Of a stretch of DNA of 64,000 nucleotides, positions 18,120-24,467 are shown in pieces. A program made the translations under genes and the position numbers. A model generated the notes under the pieces. The model was not told the DNA's origin. It saw only the letters and a list, made by a program, of their open reading frames with translations, and searched no databases. This DNA is from a virus, in IMG/VR virus record IMGVR_UViG_3300036945_000454, positions 1-64,000 of that record. One strand, 5' to 3'. How positions within the stretch are numbered: position 1 is the stretch's first letter; the number at the start of each line of letters is the position of its first letter.

Positions 18120-18273
18120 TTTTCTTTCCTTTTACCAACATTACCCATTTGGTAATCGTGTAACCAATGGTTACAGCCAACAAAATAACCTTGAACCATG
18201 ATTCAAGAGTTGAGAATGACAAGAGAAATGTCATAAAGTTTATTACGGCTATCTTCAAGTCTTCGTCAGTCAT
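18100..18273 (-). CDS. Small membrane protein of the lysis cassette
   Basis: A 57-aa ORF (start MTDEDLKIAVINFMTF) with two predicted membrane segments (about 9-24 and 28-46) and a basic C-terminus (VKGKKNDK). It overlaps the holin-like gene by 20 nt. It may be a second holin, a holin partner or an antiholin. The tight packing between 18274 and 17877 supports it as a real gene. Confidence 0.55.
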   Translation of the reverse strand: MTDEDLKIAVINFMTFLLSFSTLESWFKVILLAVTIGYTITKWVMLVKGKKNDKVQD

Positions 18274-18537
18274 TTACCAAAGAGCCACGATATTAGTAGC
18301 AGTCGTATCTGTTGAAAATACTTTTGTAACTTTTACTTGTAGTGTTGTACCTACTGGTACAGCAAAGAAAGTCACATCATCTCCTCCAATTGTTAGAACA
18401 CGTAGATTTCCTGCTCCTCCAATGTAAAGAATACATCCTTCGCCATCTGGACCACCTGAAACACTAGGGATAAGAGCTGTGTCTGATTTGGTAACAGTAG
18501 CTGCACGCCCAGATTGTGTATAGTTTAAAACTCCCAT
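18274..18537 (-). CDS. Small beta-rich virion-type protein
   Basis: An 87-aa protein (GVLNYTQSGRAATVTKSDTA at the start; GGDDVTFFAVPVGTTLQVKV in the second half). Small proteins with the GxDVTFxxVPxGTxLxVxVxxVxxTxT pattern are frequent in Bacteroidota phages next to head or tail genes and are thought to be surface or decoration proteins. The gene starts one nt upstream of the small membrane protein. Confidence 0.6.
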   Translation of the reverse strand: MGVLNYTQSGRAATVTKSDTALIPSVSGGPDGEGCILYIGGAGNLRVLTIGGDDVTFFAVPVGTTLQVKVTKVFSTDTTATNIVALW

Positions 18538-18538
18538 C

Positions 18539-18670
18539 TTATTTCTTTTTAGCCATTTTTTTCTTGCCAGGGATAACTCCTTTAGCTATTAAAACATCTT
18601 TTCCTGTAACCTTTCCATCTTTGTTCATGTCAGGAAACCCTTTACCACTTTTTTTAGCTTGCTTTTGCAT
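18539..18670 (-). CDS. 43-aa basic protein with an EF-hand-like loop
   Basis: The small ORF MQKQAKKSGKGFPDMNK... encodes DMNKDGKVTGKDVLIAKGV at residues 14-32, a single EF-hand or dockerin-type calcium loop (D-x-N-x-D-G-x-V), framed by poly-Lys ends. It is the first gene behind the TATCTTTG box at 18689-18696. Function unknown; calcium binding in or on the virion is a possibility. Confidence 0.6.
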   Translation of the reverse strand: MQKQAKKSGKGFPDMNKDGKVTGKDVLIAKGVIPGKKKMAKKK

Positions 18671-18688
18671 TTTTAGTTATTTATGTTA

Positions 18689-18696
18689 CAAAGATA
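18689..18696 (-). promoter_or_regulatory. -7 box upstream of the lysis cassette
   Basis: TATCTTTG on the minus strand (TAnnTTTG) lies 18 nt upstream of the 43-aa gene and directly after the stop codon of the preceding gene. It could start transcription of the 18670-to-17031 lysis segment. No good -33 box is visible. Confidence 0.5.
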
Positions 18697-18834
18697 TTAC
18701 TTTTTTTTCTCTTGCTTTTTAATCTTCTTCTCTTGCTTAAGCATTTCTTTAGTTGGCTTTTTGCCTGATCCTTTGCTCGCACGGATGTTATTCCACAAAG
18801 AGTTTTCTACGCCTAATTTATTTAACTTTTTCAT
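18697..18834 (-). CDS. Small Lys-rich protein
   Basis: A 45-aa protein starting MKKLNKLGVENSLWNNIRAS and ending in a Lys/Glu-rich tail (LKQEKKIKKQEKKK). I use the ATG at 18834, because the longer frame reads back into the upstream gene in another frame. Very basic; possibly packaged with the DNA. No known family. Confidence 0.6.
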   Translation of the reverse strand: MKKLNKLGVENSLWNNIRASKGSGKKPTKEMLKQEKKIKKQEKKK

Positions 18835-18835
18835 A

Positions 18836-19141
18836 TTATGATCCTTTAACCCATTTTTTAGATGGAGATGCTGTCTTGCTTGGAGACCACTTAACTTTAT
18901 CGGCCCAATAAGCTGCTGACATCTTGCCTTTTGAAATATTCTTTGCATGACGAGACTTAAAAGCCTCACGCTGACCAACAGTTTGATTAGTCTTTACACC
19001 TGCTTGACCAAAACGGATCAACTTAACTTGGTCTCCTTCTTTTGCAAGCACTACGTGTGACTTGCCACCTGACGTTTGGCGTTTAGGCTTGTTAACACCA
19101 GACAAACCATATCGGTCCAACATATTCTTAATATCAGCCAT
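18836..19141 (-). CDS. DUF5872-like basic protein
   Basis: The 101-aa protein contains VKLIRFGQAGVKTNQTVGQR (about 39-58) followed by EAFKSRHAKNISKGKMSAAYW. This 'IRFGxxGxK...R..F..RH......AxYW' pattern is that of a small protein found in many aquatic phages (DUF5872-type in memory). It is basic and encoded in a cluster of small basic proteins. A DNA-associated virion protein is a fair guess. Confidence 0.7.
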   Translation of the reverse strand: MADIKNMLDRYGLSGVNKPKRQTSGGKSHVVLAKEGDQVKLIRFGQAGVKTNQTVGQREAFKSRHAKNISKGKMSAAYWADKVKWSPSKTASPSKKWVKGS

Positions 19142-19422
19142 TACTTTTTCTTTTTAGTTCCACGAGCACGTACGTCACCAGCAGAATTACTTTTTGAGCC
19201 TCTATTTTTACTAGCAGACTCCTCCACAACTCGCCCGTTCTTTTTGTGGCTCATATCCTTGCCATCCTTGTCAGCATACTGCCCACGATCACGGTTGATT
19301 TTATTCAACTCGATACGCTTCTTTAACTGCTCAGGTCGCTTGTTATACTCAGCTTGATATTCTAAGCGTTTTTTGCGAGCATCCGGATTTGATGCGTAGT
19401 ATTGGGCTGTTTTACCTTTCAT
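19141..19422 (-). CDS. Small basic protein
   Basis: A 93-aa protein, Lys/Arg-rich throughout (KGKTAQYYASNPDARKKRLE at the start, ending GTKKKK). The N-terminal helical repeats of R-x-x-Y resemble small phage proteins common beside head genes. Shares one nt with the downstream gene start. Function unknown. Confidence 0.65.
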   Translation of the reverse strand: MKGKTAQYYASNPDARKKRLEYQAEYNKRPEQLKKRIELNKINRDRGQYADKDGKDMSHKKNGRVVEESASKNRGSKSNSAGDVRARGTKKKK

Positions 19423-19594
19423 TAATTTTATCTTGATAATATTGATCTTTTGGCGAATTAAACGGAAAAAGATCGTTCAGCTTTTGTTGGCGTTCTGCAC
19501 ATCCACAATTACCATTAGGGAATGCGGCATCTACAACTTTCTTAATGCCGGTAGCCTCAGTTACCTTTGCAACCAAATCTCCTAAGCCTTCCAT
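19412..19594 (-). CDS. 60-aa protein with CGCAERQQKLN motif
   Basis: The short protein carries NGNCGCAERQQKLNDLFPF (27-45), a motif seen in small proteins of aquatic phages encoded near structural genes. The Cys-Gly-Cys could bind metal or form a disulfide. It overlaps the next gene by 11 nt. Confidence 0.65.
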   Translation of the reverse strand: MEGLGDLVAKVTEATGIKKVVDAAFPNGNCGCAERQQKLNDLFPFNSPKDQYYQDKINER

Positions 19595-19595
19595 A

Positions 19596-19736
19596 TTAAC
19601 GCATTTTTTTAGCCATCTTTTTAGTAGCCACTTGCTTTACCAAGTCAACCATTTTAGATGCTGCGACAATCTTGCTAATGCCCATCATCTGAGGAGGCAT
19701 CTTACGTGTCATTGGTGTATTTTCTTGCTTTCCCAT
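19596..19736 (-). CDS. 46-aa basic protein
   Basis: The ORF begins MGKQENTPMTRKMPPQMMGI and ends with a Lys-rich helix (VATKKMAKKMR). It fills the gap between its neighbours, sharing one nt with the upstream gene stop and one nt apart from the downstream gene. No known family. Confidence 0.55.
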   Translation of the reverse strand: MGKQENTPMTRKMPPQMMGISKIVAASKMVDLVKQVATKKMAKKMR

Positions 19737-20101
19737 TATTTAAATAGTTCTGATATCTTGTTAGTAATTGTACTGATAATTCCGTCAGATGAAGGAAGTG
19801 GTTTGTCACGGCCTGCTGTTGCTTTATCTGCTAATGCTCTAAATCTTACAGCTTTTGCTGAATCGGCAGATGCTTGTTTTTTAAATTTATCGGCAATTTT
19901 TAGTCTATCATTACCGCTTAAGGTGCTACCAAAATTATCTACCAAAACTTGTACGTTACCCTTCCCATTTCTAACAGCACCTTGCCCCATACTTTTTTGT
20001 TCATATGCGGTTTGTTTTTTTCTATTAGATAAATCCATTAACGAATCAGCCATTTGGCGAATTCGTGATACTGGTACCTTTGCTGCTTTTTGCTTTCCCA
20101 T
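19736..20101 (-). CDS. Small basic protein with C-terminal GRDKPLPS motif
   Basis: A 121-aa protein (MGKQKAAKVPVSRIRQMADS at the start). Near the C-terminus it has KATAGRDKPLPSSDGI. The products of 20206-20454 and 20467-20889 have corresponding motifs (KGRDIPLPPTEF and VRDSSIPLAPTQF), so the three probably share a C-terminal binding element. Function unknown. Confidence 0.65.
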   Translation of the reverse strand: MGKQKAAKVPVSRIRQMADSLMDLSNRKKQTAYEQKSMGQGAVRNGKGNVQVLVDNFGSTLSGNDRLKIADKFKKQASADSAKAVRFRALADKATAGRDKPLPSSDGIISTITNKISELFK

Positions 20102-20205
20102 TATTTCTTAGTTATTTTCTTAACATTCCCTTTTAAAAACTTCATCGCCCCATCTAAAGATTTTTTAGACTCAAACTTTGCAGCTTTCTTTATAATCTTC
20201 TTCAT
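20101..20205 (-). CDS. 34-aa Lys-rich peptide
   Basis: The ORF MKKIIKKAAKFESKKSLDG... has 35 codons and abuts both neighbouring genes: its ATG lies directly behind the upstream stop codon and its stop overlaps the next start by one nt. Roughly one residue in three is Lys. Too short for a family call. Confidence 0.5.
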   Translation of the reverse strand: MKKIIKKAAKFESKKSLDGAMKFLKGNVKKITKK

Positions 20206-20454
20206 CTAGCTATTAAACTCAGTTGGAGGCAATGGAATATCACGGCCTTTTGTTGCTTTATTTATTGCGGTAATCGCTTTGTCTCTGTAACGAGTAGCAT
20301 TTGATCCCTGAACATCAGATAGTTTAAAGTATCCATCAGCTGCTCTACTAAAACCTGCCTTATCTAATATAGAACTATATGCTTTATTTGCCTTAGAGGT
20401 TTTCTCTAGATTGTTAGCATATTTCCACAATTTTTTAGCATTTACTTTTGCCAT
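20206..20454 (-). CDS. Small basic protein with C-terminal GRDIPLPPTEF motif
   Basis: The 82-aa protein is helical and basic (AKVNAKKLWKYANNLEKTSK at the start). It ends ATKGRDIPLPPTEFNS, matching the 121-aa and 140-aa neighbours. The central part (AADGYFKLSDVQGSNATRYR) is weakly like the SADSAKAVRFRALADKA part of the 121-aa protein, suggesting gene duplication. Confidence 0.65.
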   Translation of the reverse strand: MAKVNAKKLWKYANNLEKTSKANKAYSSILDKAGFSRAADGYFKLSDVQGSNATRYRDKAITAINKATKGRDIPLPPTEFNS

Positions 20455-20466
20455 AATTATAAATTT

Positions 20467-20889
20467 TTAGTCTGGGAATTGAGTTGGTGCTAAAGGAATA
20501 GAAGAGTCACGAACTGTGGCTTTCTTATTAAGATCACCAGAAAAACTGCGTCCCCAAGCCTCCATAGCTCCTGCATTATAAGATGGAGAATTATACCAAT
20601 TACCTGCAGATGAATTCATGTTAGCTCTTCCTTCTTTTTTATATTTACCAATACTTTCACGAAAACCTTTATTATACGATAATGTGTCAGATTTAGTCAT
20701 TTTCTTTTTACCTGATTCGTACTTTGCTTCACCCATATGTGAATAATCAGGTTTATCACCAACTAATTCAGAAGATACTCGTTTACGAGCAACATTTGTG
20801 CTATCTTTTTTAGCAGTAGTAGGTTTATCTACTTTTTTTGTAGATATGTATTTGGCAGCAGCTTTTGCTAATTCACTTTTAGTTGGCAT
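20467..20889 (-). CDS. Small basic protein, first gene of the late fibre/lysis operon
   Basis: The 140-aa protein starts MPTKSELAKAAAKYISTKKV and ends DSSIPLAPTQFPD. I take the ATG at 20889; the longer frame starts with TTG inside the putative promoter region. The box at 20912-20919 is 22 nt upstream. Middle part is Lys/Ser/Tyr-rich and probably disordered. Confidence 0.65.
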   Translation of the reverse strand: MPTKSELAKAAAKYISTKKVDKPTTAKKDSTNVARKRVSSELVGDKPDYSHMGEAKYESGKKKMTKSDTLSYNKGFRESIGKYKKEGRANMNSSAGNWYNSPSYNAGAMEAWGRSFSGDLNKKATVRDSSIPLAPTQFPD

Positions 20890-20911
20890 ATTAGTATTAT
20901 TAAAAATCAAA

Positions 20912-20919
20912 CAAAGATA
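20912..20919 (-). promoter_or_regulatory. -7 box for the leftward small-protein operon
   Basis: TATCTTTG (TAnnTTTG) on the minus strand, 22 nt from the ATG at 20889. It is back to back with the plus-strand TAAATTTG at 20921-20928, one base apart. Confidence 0.6.
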
Positions 20920-20920
20920 G

Positions 20921-20928
20921 TAAATTTG
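20921..20928 (+). promoter_or_regulatory. -7 box for the winged-helix gene
   Basis: TAAATTTG on the plus strand, 15 nt before the ATG at 20944. Two polymerases could not use this and the neighbouring leftward box at the same time, so the pair is a natural switch point. Confidence 0.6.
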
Positions 20929-20943
20929 TTAAAATAAAATCAA

Positions 20944-21426
20944 ATGAAAACATACATGGTACCAAAAGTGTACCGCCCAAAGAAATACCCACCCGTTACA
21001 CGCATGGCAATTGAGCACGACTTCCTAAAATACATAGGGCTCGTGCAGAAATATGTCCTACGCCACTACGGACTATCGGCCCCTTACTTCCAAATGCTCT
21101 GTTTTCTGCACTCAGAAGGCATATTTAACGTAAAGTCCATCGAGAAGTACAACCAAATCCTCGGATTTGCCCCAAAAAAGCGTAAAGATATGATTGACAT
21201 GGGTCTCATCAGCCTTTTTAGACCAGGATCGTACCGAACTGTGCCCATGTATGAGCTTTCTGCCAAAGGTAGAGCCATTATGCGTGATGTTTACGCTAGA
21301 CTTTTAGGAGAAAAGCCAATTACAGAAATAAAAAGGCCCACTAAGTACTCCGAACGTCAGTTCAATAGAGTAGCAAAGAGGGCCAATGAGGATTTTAAAG
21401 CACAACAACAACGTCCTGAACTCTGA
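20944..21426 (+). CDS. Winged-helix candidate transcription regulator
   Basis: The 160-aa protein is the only rightward gene among the leftward late operons. Residues 25-115 read like a MarR-type winged helix (YFQMLCFLHSEGIFNVKSIE, then KRKDMIDMGLISLF and a wing RTVPMYELSAKGRAIM). 'YELSxKGRxI' is the common end of MarR-like domains. The C-terminal 40 residues are basic. It is divergently transcribed from the small-protein operon and its 3' end overlaps groES by 32 nt on the opposite strand. It might control late transcription; inference. Confidence 0.65.
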   Translation: MKTYMVPKVYRPKKYPPVTRMAIEHDFLKYIGLVQKYVLRHYGLSAPYFQMLCFLHSEGIFNVKSIEKYNQILGFAPKKRKDMIDMGLISLFRPGSYRTVPMYELSAKGRAIMRDVYARLLGEKPITEIKRPTKYSERQFNRVAKRANEDFKAQQQRPEL

Positions 21427-21652
21427 TGACCGTGTACATGTCATCGTTTACTCGGATCCCGTGACCTGCCGCTTTATCAAAATAGATAAAGTTACCTGGC
21501 ATGATCCCTTCGACCGCATTGCCAACGGCTGCCACAGTTGCCTTCTTGTATCGTAGCTCTTTTGTGTCAGATGCTGACATCAATAGACCCCCCTTTGTTT
21601 TTGTCTCCTCCTCTTGAGGGACAATGAGGATATTTTGGCCAATTATTTTCAT
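21395..21652 (-). CDS. groES: Co-chaperonin GroES
   Basis: The 85-aa protein is a shortened GroES: NILIVPQEEETKTKGGLLM at the N-terminus (the mobile loop region KTKGGLLM), then VAAVGNAVEGIMPGNFIYFD and YTVIRVQDVVVVL at the C-terminus. It caps the GroEL ring. It is encoded in the same leftward unit as groEL, separated from it by an HNH nuclease gene. The HNH stop overlaps its start by 4 nt (ATGA). Confidence 0.9.
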   Translation of the reverse strand: MKIIGQNILIVPQEEETKTKGGLLMSASDTKELRYKKATVAAVGNAVEGIMPGNFIYFDKAAGHGIRVNDDMYTVIRVQDVVVVL

Positions 21653-22152
21653 ACGTATTTGTTTTTTATATTATTATTTAATTCAAAATTTATCCTTGCT
21701 TGATATGCTTTTTCTTCAGTTTCATGAAAACCTAAATGTTTCTTTTTATTATTAAAAAAAATACATGAAGACCACTTTCTATTAGCTTTAAAATAAGAGA
21801 CACCTACATATTTGCTAGAGTGTTTTGATTTATAACTTCTGTGTGAATGATTTTCAATATGTGACACCCATTCAAGATTTTCAACTTTATTATCTGATGT
21901 TATTTTATTTATATGATTTACTTGATTTTGATATTCTTCTTTATTTAAAAATGCTGTAGCAACAATTCTATGAACTAGGTATTTTTTTTGATTTGAAAAG
22001 TTATCACACAAAACAACCCTTTCATATTTGCCTAAATTTTTATTACAAGGCTTTAGAAATGCTTCTTTTTTTCTTTTTAAACTCTTTACTCTTCCTAGAT
22101 TACTTATTTCATATAAGCCTTCATAGTCCTTAATTGGTTTCCAGATTTCCAT
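21649..22152 (-). CDS. NUMOD4-HNH-AP2-like homing nuclease (copy C)
   Basis: The 167-aa protein has an N-terminal NUMOD4 motif (EIWKPIKDYEGLYEISNLGR), an HNH domain (HRIVATAFLNKEEYQNQVNH near 62-81, then NLEWVSHIENHSH), and an AP2-like C-terminal DNA-binding part (SKYVGVSYFKANRKWSSCIF, KKHLGFHETEEKAYQA). It lies between groEL and groES and its end (NKYV, then TGA) overlaps the groES ATG. It is preceded by a structured RNA and a TAnnTTTG box. Confidence 0.9.
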   Translation of the reverse strand: MEIWKPIKDYEGLYEISNLGRVKSLKRKKEAFLKPCNKNLGKYERVVLCDNFSNQKKYLVHRIVATAFLNKEEYQNQVNHINKITSDNKVENLEWVSHIENHSHRSYKSKHSSKYVGVSYFKANRKWSSCIFFNNKKKHLGFHETEEKAYQARINFELNNNIKNKYV

Positions 22153-22159
22153 AAAACAA

Positions 22160-22242
22160 AACCCCCAACGATTGCAGCGAAGGGGGCGGTCAAGTTTCCT
22201 TGATAATCCGAATTAGTAAGCTGCAATATTACCAACTCGGAT
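22160..22242 (-). ncRNA. Structured leader RNA of HNH copy C (kissing-loop pseudoknot)
   Basis: On the minus strand, a 14-bp hairpin (ATCCGAGTTGGTAA / TTACTAATTCGGAT, two G-U pairs, 22242-22206) has a 9-nt loop TATTGCAGC. A second hairpin TCAAG-GAAA-CTTGA has a GNRA tetraloop (22202-22189). A third, CCCCC...GGGGG (22186-22162), has GCTGCAAT in its loop, which is exactly complementary to ATTGCAGC of the first loop. The third stem is followed by TTTTGTTTT and the HNH ATG. All by eye; no energy calculation. Confidence 0.7.
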
Positions 22243-22251
22243 TTGTATATG

Positions 22252-22259
22252 CAAATATA
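22252..22259 (-). promoter_or_regulatory. -7 box of HNH cassette C
   Basis: TATATTTG (TAnnTTTG) on the minus strand, 9 nt upstream of the first hairpin of the structured RNA, so that transcription would begin about at the base of that hairpin. Located between the groEL stop codon and the RNA. Confidence 0.6.
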
Positions 22260-22275
22260 ATTAATATAAATTAAA

Positions 22276-23814
22276 TTATGCCCTAATATTAGTAATAACT
22301 GTATCAGTAGAAAGTAATGTAGTTGCTACGCTGACCGCATTTCGCACGGCCTCCTTTGTCACCTTTGTCGGGTCGATTATCCCACTCTCCATCATGTTAG
22401 CCATCTCCATGCTCACCACGTTGACACCCACCCCTTTGCCACATGACTTTATAATATTATTGTCACCACCAGCATTCTCAATGATCTTAGCCATTGGTGA
22501 GTTTAATGCGTTGCATAAAATGCTCGCACCTTTCTTGACCGTCTGAACATCTCTCGCCACGTCCTTTAGTGCCACGCCACCACCTGGCAGGATGCCCTCC
22601 TCTAGTGCAGCTCTGACAGCACACACCGCATCGTCCACCCTGTCCTTCTTCTCCTTCTGCTCAATGTCTGACTGAGCCCCAACGTATATCACCGCTACGC
22701 CACCACCTAAATTAGCAATTCGCTCCTTCAGGAACTCCTTCTCCACGCCATTGCCCTCCACGTTTAATTGCTCTTGTAGCTCTGCCGTACGCTCATCCAC
22801 CAAGCCACCCGGCTCACGAATTAATGTAGTGAACCGCCCACTAATTACTTTCTTGGCACGACCTAGGTCATCGATGCTCACCATCGCTAAGTTGTCACCT
22901 GTCTGCTCACTAAAATACTTAGCCCCAACAGATGTCGCTATGTCCTGCATCAACTGATGCTTTTTGTAGCCAAACTGCGGTGGCATAATTGTGCACACTT
23001 TAAGCTTCGCCTTAATCTTATTTGCGTTTAGCGTGTTCAAAGCATTCTCCTCAAGCTCTCCAATAATTAATAGTGACCTATTGCCCTCTAATATAAACTC
23101 AAGGATTGGGAAGATGTCATTAATATGACTAATAGGTTGGTCAGTCACCAAGATGTATGGATCGTCAAGCACGCACTCTTGCTTCTTATGGTCAGTCACA
23201 AAATACTTGCTAGTGAACCCCCTGTCTATCTTCATACCACTAATAATATCTGAGTATGTCAACGCATCCTTTGACGGCTCAACTGTCACCACACCCGTCA
23301 GCCCCACCTTACTGTACGCATCAGCAATTATTGCCCCCGTGTCCGTGTCACCATTAGCAGAGATTGTAGCAACTGAGTTTAACTTGTCATCAGTAATCTC
23401 GACCGACATCTCGTCAAGTTTAGCCAGCACCTCAACACTCGCATCCTGGATATCTCTTAGCACCTGCGTTAAGTTATCGCTCGGCTCAATCTGAGCCATG
23501 GCCTCATGGATGATCGCCTGTGCCAGCACCATACTTGTCGTTGTCCCATCGCCTGCAGAGTTAGCCGTCTTCTCCGATGCCTCTCGCATGATCATAACCG
23601 CCAGGTTCTCAGCCGGGTCCATTAAGTTAATTGACTTGGCCAATGTAACTCCATCCTTCGTTACGGTGATACCACCAACATGTTGCTCTGATTCAATTAA
23701 AGCAGTTCTTCCTCTAGCACCAAGAGTAGATCCTACTGCATTAGCAATTTTATCTACACCAGAAATTAACTTTCTTCTACCTTCTTCACCAAAAATAATT
23801 TCTTTGACAATCAT
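22276..23814 (-). CDS. groEL: Chaperonin GroEL
   Basis: The 512-aa protein is a full group I chaperonin, slightly shorter than the usual 540-550. The ATP site is intact: DPAENLAVMIMREASEKTA and AGDGTTTSMVLAQAI at about 66-105, and GILPGGGVALKD near 403-414. The apical and intermediate domains read normally. The Gly-Gly-Met tail found in bacterial GroEL is missing (ends TVITNIRA). It would help fold capsid proteins that host GroEL does not handle. The start overlaps the upstream HNH stop by 4 nt. GroEL is uncommon in phages. Confidence 0.95.
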   Translation of the reverse strand: MIVKEIIFGEEGRRKLISGVDKIANAVGSTLGARGRTALIESEQHVGGITVTKDGVTLAKSINLMDPAENLAVMIMREASEKTANSAGDGTTTSMVLAQAIIHEAMAQIEPSDNLTQVLRDIQDASVEVLAKLDEMSVEITDDKLNSVATISANGDTDTGAIIADAYSKVGLTGVVTVEPSKDALTYSDIISGMKIDRGFTSKYFVTDHKKQECVLDDPYILVTDQPISHINDIFPILEFILEGNRSLLIIGELEENALNTLNANKIKAKLKVCTIMPPQFGYKKHQLMQDIATSVGAKYFSEQTGDNLAMVSIDDLGRAKKVISGRFTTLIREPGGLVDERTAELQEQLNVEGNGVEKEFLKERIANLGGGVAVIYVGAQSDIEQKEKKDRVDDAVCAVRAALEEGILPGGGVALKDVARDVQTVKKGASILCNALNSPMAKIIENAGGDNNIIKSCGKGVGVNVVSMEMANMMESGIIDPTKVTKEAVRNAVSVATTLLSTDTVITNIRA

Positions 23815-24332
23815 ATGTATTTATTTAAAATGTTATTTAATTCAAAATATTTTTTTCTTGCTTCGTATGCTTCTTCGGGAGTCTTATGATATCCTAAAAA
23901 AACTTTTTTACCATCAACATGAGCGTGTGCTAAATATTTATCATATTTTTTCAGCTTGAACACTCCAACTGGCGTGCCAGTATTAACACCTCTGTAATAA
24001 TGGCATGAATTTTCACGTGAAGATACCCATTCCAAATTGCTTATGCAATTATTTAATTTGTTTCCATCAATGTGATTTACAACTCTTTTGTTTTCCGGAT
24101 TAGGTAAAAATGATTTTGCTACTATTCTATGCAAAGGAATTGTTTTCTTAATCTTGTTTTTACTAAGCAAAACAGAATGATATCCATCTCTTTTTAGATG
24201 AAACTTATTAAACTTTTCCTTAACATTTCTTTGACTATTCTCAACAGGTCTGCTGAGACTTTTAATTCGGCCCATATTACTAACCTCGTAGTAAGCTTCG
24301 TAGCCTTCAATTGGCAACCATAATTCTTGCAT
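23811..24332 (-). CDS. NUMOD4-HNH-AP2-like homing nuclease (copy B)
   Basis: The 173-aa protein has NUMOD4 (QELWLPIEGYEAYYEVSNMG), HNH (PLHRIVAKSFLPNPENKRVV, then NHIDGNKLNNCISNLEW) and an AP2-like end (PVGVFKLKKYDKYLAHAHVD, FLGYHKTPEEAYEA). I take the ATG at 24332; the longer frame starts at a TTG within stem P2 of the leader RNA. Its stop (ATATGA) overlaps the groEL ATG by 4 nt, so it sits exactly at the 5' end of groEL. Confidence 0.9.
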   Translation of the reverse strand: MQELWLPIEGYEAYYEVSNMGRIKSLSRPVENSQRNVKEKFNKFHLKRDGYHSVLLSKNKIKKTIPLHRIVAKSFLPNPENKRVVNHIDGNKLNNCISNLEWVSSRENSCHYYRGVNTGTPVGVFKLKKYDKYLAHAHVDGKKVFLGYHKTPEEAYEARKKYFELNNILNKYI

Positions 24333-24341
24333 AAAAAAATA

Positions 24342-24411
24342 CCTCAGCAATCCGAGGTGGAAGACTCTTCATGCCGAGGCTTTACTTTAAGTTCTTGTTT
24401 GCAGCTTCCAC
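24342..24411 (-). ncRNA. Pseudoknot leader RNA of HNH copy B
   Basis: On the minus strand: P1 5' GTGGAAG (24411-24405), linker with AAACAAGAACTTAAA, P2 5' CCTCGGCA (24379-24372), TGAAGAGT, P1 3' CTTCCAC (24363-24357), CTCGGAT, P2 3' TGCTGAGG (24349-24342), then TATTTTTTT and the ATG. The stem strands alternate P1-P2-P1-P2, which is an H-type pseudoknot. The loops match copy A nearly base for base while both stems differ by compensating changes. Confidence 0.8.
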
Positions 24412-24420
24412 TCTGCGTTA

Positions 24421-24428
24421 CAAAGATA
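24421..24428 (-). promoter_or_regulatory. -7 box of HNH cassette B
   Basis: TATCTTTG (TAnnTTTG) on the minus strand, 9 nt before the first stem of the leader RNA. Transcription would start within a few bases of P1. Confidence 0.6.
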
Positions 24429-24467
24429 ATAATTTCATTTTAGTCTTACAGCTTCTATGCCAAACAA

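Noticed and set aside
22751-23959. Several plus-strand ORFs of 68-153 aa over groEL
   Set aside because: All are shadows of the well-supported groEL reading frame.
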